From positions 1 through 32,053 of the forward strand of contig CAIUUT010000180.1 of the NCBI GenBank assembly GCA_903902445.1: a stretch of DNA of 32,053 bases, written 5' to 3'. Positions 29,627 through 32,053 of this stretch are shown here, piece after piece (positions within the stretch are counted from its first letter, which is position 1; every line of letters starts with the position of its first letter). The notes beneath the pieces are model-generated. The model saw only the letters and a list, made by a program, of their open reading frames with translations. It was not told where the DNA came from and did no database searches. A program made the position numbers and the translations under genes. This stretch comes from an uncultured Candidatus Marinamargulisbacteria bacterium (GTDB lineage Bacteria > Margulisbacteria > Riflemargulisbacteria > GWF2-35-9).

Positions 29627-30283
29627 GTGAAACATAACATACTCATTACTGCCGGCAATACTTGGGCTCCCATCGATGACGTACGTGTTATTACCAATAT
29701 ATTTAGCGGTGAAACGGGGTTAACTATTGCCTATACTTTAGCCAAAAAAGGATTTAATGTAACCTTAATTTTAGGGGACATTAGAGTGAGTCTTGAAAAT
29801 TATAAGCATAGAAGGCTTAAAATAATTAGGGCGCTTACTTTTAAATCATTTTTCAAAACAACAAAAAAAGAAGTACAAACAAAAAAATATAAAGTCCTAA
29901 TTCACGCAGCCGCCATCTCCGACTTTCTCTTAAAAAAGCAAATTAAGGGGAAAGTTAAATCTACAAAACAAATCACCTTAGCGCTTACTCCAACCCCAAA
30001 GATTGTGGACAAGATTAAAAAATGGGATCCCGAAATTTTGTTAATTAAATTTAAACTTGAAGCTAATATTAGCAAAGACAAGCTCTTTAAAATCGCCCTG
30101 AAAAGCAAGAAAAAATCGCAGGCAGACCTTATCATTGCCAATAAGCTTCCCATGGAAAAGAAGCATATTTTCTATTTATTAAAAAGCAAAAAGCAAAGCA
30201 AAAAGATTGTTGGGAAAAAGAATCTAGCGCTAAAATTAGCTAGTATTTTCCATAAAGAGTTAAATGCTAATACTCGGAATTGA
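29627..30283 (+). CDS. coaB: Divergent phosphopantothenate-cysteine ligase-like (CoaB) protein, stand-alone
   Basis: ILITAGNTWAPIDDVRVITNIFSGETG, HAAAISDF, LIKFKLEA, ADLIIANKL. GTG at 29627 is 6 nt after GAGAAGGGG; the ATG at 29621 abuts the SD. Confidence 0.7.
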   Translation: MKHNILITAGNTWAPIDDVRVITNIFSGETGLTIAYTLAKKGFNVTLILGDIRVSLENYKHRRLKIIRALTFKSFFKTTKKEVQTKKYKVLIHAAAISDFLLKKQIKGKVKSTKQITLALTPTPKIVDKIKKWDPEILLIKFKLEANISKDKLFKIALKSKKKSQADLIIANKLPMEKKHIFYLLKSKKQSKKIVGKKNLALKLASIFHKELNANTRN

Positions 30284-30755
30284 CCCTGGCTATGCCATAG
30301 TTGGCTACGCCATCATAGAGTGTAAAGGCAATCAACTTATTCCCATAACCTACAACCATATACAAACAGCAGCCACATTGGATTTTTTCTCCCGCATGAA
30401 AGAGATTAACACCCAGCTTAAGGACGTGCTTACTACCTATAAACCAACGGAACTTGCCATAGAGAAAATATTTTTCTCAAAGAACACCAAAACAGCCATT
30501 AATGTGGCTCAAGTTCGCGGAGCAATTATCCAAGAAGCGCTTAATCATAATCTTACTGTTTATGAATATACTCCCAACGAAATTAAGCTCGCCATTACCG
30601 GCTATGGAGGAGCAACAAAACCACAAATGCAAAAAATGATAAAAAGTCTCTTGAATTTGAAGGAAATCCCCAAACCCGACGATACAGCAGATGCAATTGC
30701 TGTCGCAATATGTCATAATAACTCCTCGAGAATAACTAAATTGAAAGTGAGATAA
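30264..30755 (+). CDS. ruvC: Holliday junction resolvase RuvC
   Basis: MLILGIDPGYAIVGYAII, LAIEKIFFSKNTKTAINVAQVRGA, KPDDTADAIAVAICH. Confidence 0.97.
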   Translation: MLILGIDPGYAIVGYAIIECKGNQLIPITYNHIQTAATLDFFSRMKEINTQLKDVLTTYKPTELAIEKIFFSKNTKTAINVAQVRGAIIQEALNHNLTVYEYTPNEIKLAITGYGGATKPQMQKMIKSLLNLKEIPKPDDTADAIAVAICHNNSSRITKLKVR

Positions 30756-31370
30756 ATGATGTATTCATATTTTAAAGGTTCCTTGATGGAATTAAACGAT
30801 AATTACCTAGTAATTGATGTTAACCAAATTGGTTATCAAGTCTATATCTCTAAAAGAGACAAAGACGCTTTACTTCCCATGCTAAATCAAGAAATTACAC
30901 TTTTCATTTACCTACACGTTAAGGAGGATGGGCATACCCTCTTTGGTTTTTCCACCAAACAAGCCAAAGAAATTTTTCTTATCATGCTCAGCATAAATGG
31001 AATTGGGCCAAAATTAGCCATGGGGGTTTTATCAGAGCTTGATAGTGAAAAACTGGTTAATGCCGTGCTCAGCAATAATTTACTCACACTTACCTCCATT
31101 TCCGGTATTGGGAAAAAAACTGCAGAAAGAATGGTTCTGGAGTTAAAAGACAAGTTTAGCAACTTACACTTAGGTATGAGCAATGTTACCGAAACAAGCA
31201 GTTCCCTTTCAGCCCAGGTTGAACAAGAAGTTTATGCTGCATTATCTTCCTTAGGATACAGCCAAAGCGAAGTCAGAAAAACACTAAGTAATATTCGTGA
31301 TAAAATAACCCCCCAAACTAGATTGGAAGACATAATAACATTAGCCTTACGCAGCAGCTCCATAATCTAG
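30756..31370 (+). CDS. ruvA: Holliday junction helicase subunit RuvA
   Basis: MYSYFKGSLMELNDNYLVIDVNQIGYQVYI, INGIGPKLAMGVLSEL, ISGIGKKTAERMVLELKDK. Confidence 0.97.
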   Translation: MMYSYFKGSLMELNDNYLVIDVNQIGYQVYISKRDKDALLPMLNQEITLFIYLHVKEDGHTLFGFSTKQAKEIFLIMLSINGIGPKLAMGVLSELDSEKLVNAVLSNNLLTLTSISGIGKKTAERMVLELKDKFSNLHLGMSNVTETSSSLSAQVEQEVYAALSSLGYSQSEVRKTLSNIRDKITPQTRLEDIITLALRSSSII

Positions 31371-31392
31371 TTAAGTTCTACCTTCGAGAAAA

Positions 31393-31938
31393 TTAAGTAG
31401 CGCAAGCCCCCCCTAGCTTCAATAAATAGCCAGTAATGATAAGTTTTTCGACTTTAATCATCGTTCTACGCATTAAACTCGATTCTGGTCGTAATGGAAA
31501 AGTATAGATTGCTGGATATCCGCTCAGCTTCGCGCCAAAAATATCGGTAAACAATTGATCTCCGATATAAACAGTATTACTTGGATGACAATTAAAATCC
31601 TCTCGCATTTTTCTGTATATCCAAGGTAACGGTTTAAAGGAAAAATAGTTTATGGAAACTTCCAAAAAGGATGCGATTTTAATCATCCTTTTTATTCTTG
31701 AGTTATTGGATATTAAAAGCACATTAAACTTGTTTTCTTTTAGCTCACGAAAAAACTTTTTTAACTTCCATTCTGGCTGCTGAGAATGTCTTTCGATGAT
31801 AGTATTGTCCACATCAAACATCAAATTACAAATACCCTCTTTTTTAAGCTGTTCATAATCTATTTCATAAATATTTTTTACGGCTACCTTTGGCACTAAA
31901 TACTTAATAGCCGCCTCATTTATTATCTTCATAATCAT
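31393..31938 (-). CDS. YqeG-family HAD-IIIA phosphatase
   Basis: LMFDVDNTIIERHSQQPE, LLISNNSRIKRM, YIGDQLFTDIFGAKLSGYPAI. ATG at 31932 is an alternative start. Confidence 0.92.
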   Translation of the reverse strand: MIMKIINEAAIKYLVPKVAVKNIYEIDYEQLKKEGICNLMFDVDNTIIERHSQQPEWKLKKFFRELKENKFNVLLISNNSRIKRMIKIASFLEVSINYFSFKPLPWIYRKMREDFNCHPSNTVYIGDQLFTDIFGAKLSGYPAIYTFPLRPESSLMRRTMIKVEKLIITGYLLKLGGACAT

Positions 31939-32053
31939 GAATTATAGCATTGTTATGACTCGTAAGAAAACATACTCCTTCAACCATCGATGAGGATCTT
32001 AATTTATCGATAATTAAGAATATGTTACTTTAAGTGTTTAAGTGAGTAAATAA

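Noticed and set aside
31998-32018. Imperfect palindrome CTTAATTTATCGATAATTAAG near the right edge
   Set aside because: AT-rich, one-base bulge, and no downstream gene visible in the window; insufficient support.

Overview
The window is AT-rich bacterial chromosome with mostly housekeeping genes, largely on the minus strand from uvrA to about 28.3 kb and then on the plus strand (tRNA, TusA-like, coaC/coaB, ruvC, ruvA). There is no CRISPR array, transposase or prophage. LptF/G and a beta-barrel protein point to a diderm. A cyanobacteria-like LexA box and a Ycf45-type R3H ATPase suggest, weakly, a lineage near Cyanobacteria such as Margulisbacteria; this is inference only. Main observations: (1) an unlisted ncRNA upstream of purA that looks like 6S RNA; (2) an NuoE/NuoF/GltD-fusion operon resembling the Sporomusa-type Nfn transhydrogenase (StnABC), coupled to a BioD-like/DRTGG protein; (3) a LexA-like operator upstream of uvrA; (4) gene overlaps all in one phase, seven of them exactly 8 nt (ATGNNTRA); (5) several start codons placed just downstream of a -10 box, suggesting leaderless mRNAs; (6) a 56-bp interrupted perfect hairpin at 27259-27314 that does not look like a terminator; (7) a tetR self-operator candidate. 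All calls come from reading the sequence. No database search or folding program was run.
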